DNA of 64,000 nt from Hypomesus transpacificus (taxonomy: Eukaryota; Chordata; Actinopteri; Osmeriformes; Osmeridae), in contig NC_061065.1 in assembly GCF_021917145.1 (NCBI RefSeq), positions 6,360,082 through 6,424,081 on the forward strand. Reading direction: 5' to 3'. The notes under the pieces were generated by a model. That model worked only from the letters and a program-made list of their open reading frames with translations. It was not told the origin of the DNA and did no database searches. Shown here piece by piece: positions 61,615-64,000 of the stretch (the stretch's first letter is position 1; every line of letters starts with the position of its first letter). The translations under genes were made by a program, and so were the position numbers.

Positions 61615-64000
61615 CGGATAAGCCTTTCAAAAGAAATGGAGAGCGACAGGCTCCGAATCAGTCAACGTGAGTGATCATCGATTCACAGCAGCTGGGACTG
61701 AGAGGCTAGTGCAGTCTCGTAGTCTTGTCACTATCAGCCCAGCCACTGTCCTCCTCCTCGCCCGTTCCTGTTTATTTGACCGTCTCATTACACGGCGGTT
61801 GAGGCCCGCGCTCCGAATGTAAACCCAGACGCCTAAATAACCCTCGAGCACAACTTTCCAATGACGAATCCTTAAGGACCTGACCGTGTGCAGCGCGGAT
61901 GACATCATGGCACAACATGTCGCTGTGCAAGCCGTGAAAACATGGAGACAGTTGCTATGACAACACGATGAGGAGCATGTCCATGCTCACATTGACCAGG
62001 TTGCAGATTAAAAGCCTGCTTATGAGTCTTTATAAAGTGAACTAAAACCGACCATCAAAGACCATCATTATGCAAATGCATGATTTTACTGGCATGCACA
62101 GTAGCGTGTGCAACAACGACCAAACAACAGCATCCAATGGCGTCCAAAAGGATAGGCTCAAGAGATATGGATGACCACCAAGCATTTCAAAAATGTTCTT
62201 GAGAACAACATGGTGACACTGGGGTCTGGACACAAAGCTTGAGATGAGAAAGTTCAGAAGAAACACAGTTGGCTCATTGACGACTTTTTTTTTTACAAAG
62301 ATGTTGTTTTTTTCGATCCCAGCACAGAGAAATACACACATACTGTTATGTGTGGATATACATACACACGGTTATATCAACATCTGACATCTAATCATTA
62401 AAAATATAAAAGAAAAAGGCAAACTTTGCAAAAGATATAGTGGCCACGTTTAAGCGTATGAATGGTCAAAGTTGTGGCAAGTTTGGTGAGCACATACTGG
62501 TATTTTTGCATCTTAATACCATGTTTGAAATAAATTGGCTGGCATGAAGTCCAAAATGGGATAAGCAGTACTGCCAACAAAACCTGTTTACTGTCACAAT
62601 TAAACATAACATTTCTTCAGCCGGCTCCTCCCTATCACACTGTAAAATGGAGGCCACATTACCTGATACTTACAAGCAGCACTCCAAATGTGTCTTAAAT
62701 CTTAAACGAGAATGAAATGAATAAATGTAAATGTAAAATGTAAACGTGACCATACAAGAAAAGTTATTCCTATGGAGACCATTCTATAGACAGGCCAGTT
62801 TGTGTCGTTTTAAGGCAACACGATGGACACTTTGAAAATTTTGAAGTCTTTACAGTGATTACTTTAGGGGAAGGCTGGTTAACAAAGCCTAGCCACTGGT
62901 CATTACAGTACAGTTATAGAGCGCTAGCAGTAACAGAGAGCTGAGTCATATCTCTCTGTCTCCTGTGGCCTCACCCACTATAGATTTATTCCTGGAGCAA
63001 TAAGCTCAATCTTTCTGAAGTGGGGGAAAGTGACTTCATGATCTCCACCTCAGCTGAGTAGTCAAATCCTGCTACCTACAAACCAGCCTGACATCAGGTC
63101 TCTGTCTGTTTCTCTGCCGTGTCACCATTAAGATACATACAAGAGTCGATCATCACAGATGCTACTCAAAGATACTACAATGTCCCAGGTGGGACCTTTG
63201 TCTATTTAGAGTTTTCTTTCTTTCTTGCTGTCCCAGAACTGAAGGACGTTGAGAGCAACAATTTGATTTCATACGTCACCTATTTACCTTTTTTGTTTTA
63301 AGCGGAGGCTGTGTCAACATCCATCTTTTACTGTCCCCACAAATGTGCAGAAATAGCTGTTGGACACAAGAAGCACCCATTTTGGGGAACAGAAGGAACC
63401 TCAACACTATCTTTAAATGTAATGTTCTCCACGCTTCAACTCTTTTCCAAACCTGTCCTCTCATGCCAGATTCTAGATCTTGTCCCTGGATGCTTCAGTC
63501 TGTCCATTCTTAAAACACTCACAGTTGACAACACAAGTCACCTTCACATGGGAGTTACTCAAACTGCAAGAAATAATGTATTAATGCTATCATCTGCCAA
63601 ATCATAAAGAACTGAAGGAAAAATACTTTGCATAGTACCAATTCCTTGTAGCAATAGGACCAACACGAAAAATGAGAACGTTTTCTAGATCATTTAGGGC
63701 CATTGAAACTAAGTATGGGAATAGTTATGAAGGCCCATTTAAGCCACTCTAATGACAATAATTGCACTTCATTCTGAACTAAAGTATGTGCACTTTTCCT
63801 ACCTAGCTACGTTTTAAGCCATAGTAAACACTATCCATGAGAGAAGTTCTGCTCGTGACCTGGCCCCCATTCATTTGCTGTGAGAGACGTTTGCCAACTT
63901 TTTACCAGACCTCCTTCCAAACGTATTTGAGTGGCCCAAGGATTCTTCTCAGCCAACACCTAAAATAGAGAAGAAACCAAGAAAAACAAAAACACACATG
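61615..64000. other. Unassigned region to end of window
   Basis: No exon of NT5DC1 or of any other gene was recognised on either strand, and no clear transposon. The short ORFs at 61675-61908, 62042-62341 and 63311-63607 lack family features. Confidence 0.45.

Noticed and set aside
55485..64000. Missing 5' exons of NT5DC1, or COL10A1 inside an NT5DC1 intron as in human
   Set aside because: No DxDxT-containing exon, upstream NT5DC1 exon or Gly-X-Y collagen sequence was found on either strand. They may lie beyond 64000, or very short exons may have been overlooked.

Overview
The window is nuclear DNA from a ray-finned (teleost) fish. Vertebrate gene structures with GT..AG introns, Tc1/mariner and hAT transposons, tRNA-derived SINEs and very abundant micro- and minisatellites support this. 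The species cannot be named from the sequence. Five protein-coding genes are recognisable by conserved protein sequence and were assembled here exon by exon by reading splice junctions. There are no rRNA genes, CRISPR arrays or bacterial operons.

Layout. (1) 1-2852: no gene seen. (2) 2853-9777, plus: UFL1, the UFMylation E3 ligase, complete in 19 coding exons (798 aa). A hAT-like element with a perfect 8-bp target duplication, carrying a SINE, sits in intron 8, and a second SINE lies just upstream of exon 11. (3) 9.8-14.4 kb: intergenic, with one non-autonomous DNA transposon nested in another. (4) 14794-16032, minus: GPR63, an orphan class A GPCR with a single coding exon. (5) 20553-21551, minus: NDUFAF4, a complex I assembly factor with 3 coding exons. 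(6) 22.3-24.0 kb: a composite inverted-repeat element holding a 5'-truncated LINE. (7) 24803-36720, minus: DSE, dermatan sulfate epimerase, with 5 coding exons (955 aa). Its first coding intron holds an apparently intact Tc1-like transposon (34259-35919). (8) 40251-55484, minus: the last six coding exons of NT5DC1; its 5' exons are not in the window or were not found. (9) 55.5-64 kb: probably more NT5DC1 intron or upstream sequence, no exon recognised.

Gene order mixes two blocks that are separate in human: UFL1-GPR63-NDUFAF4 (6q16 type) and DSE-NT5DC1 (6q22 type). FHL5, KLHL32, COL10A1 and the TSPYL genes are not seen between them. The genes share no pathway: UFL1 acts at the ER and ribosome, GPR63 at the plasma membrane, NDUFAF4 in mitochondria, DSE in ER/Golgi glycosaminoglycan synthesis, and NT5DC1 is a HAD-type putative nucleotidase.

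The most distinctive features are the dense minisatellite block across the NT5DC1 introns and 3' end (39.9-57.6 kb), the intact Tc1 copy with four conserved terminal binding-site repeats, and two independent sense-oriented SINEs whose tails fall in the branch-point zone of UFL1 and DSE acceptors. I found no convincing previously undescribed gene system. The long ORFs in the right half are by-products of tandem repeats.
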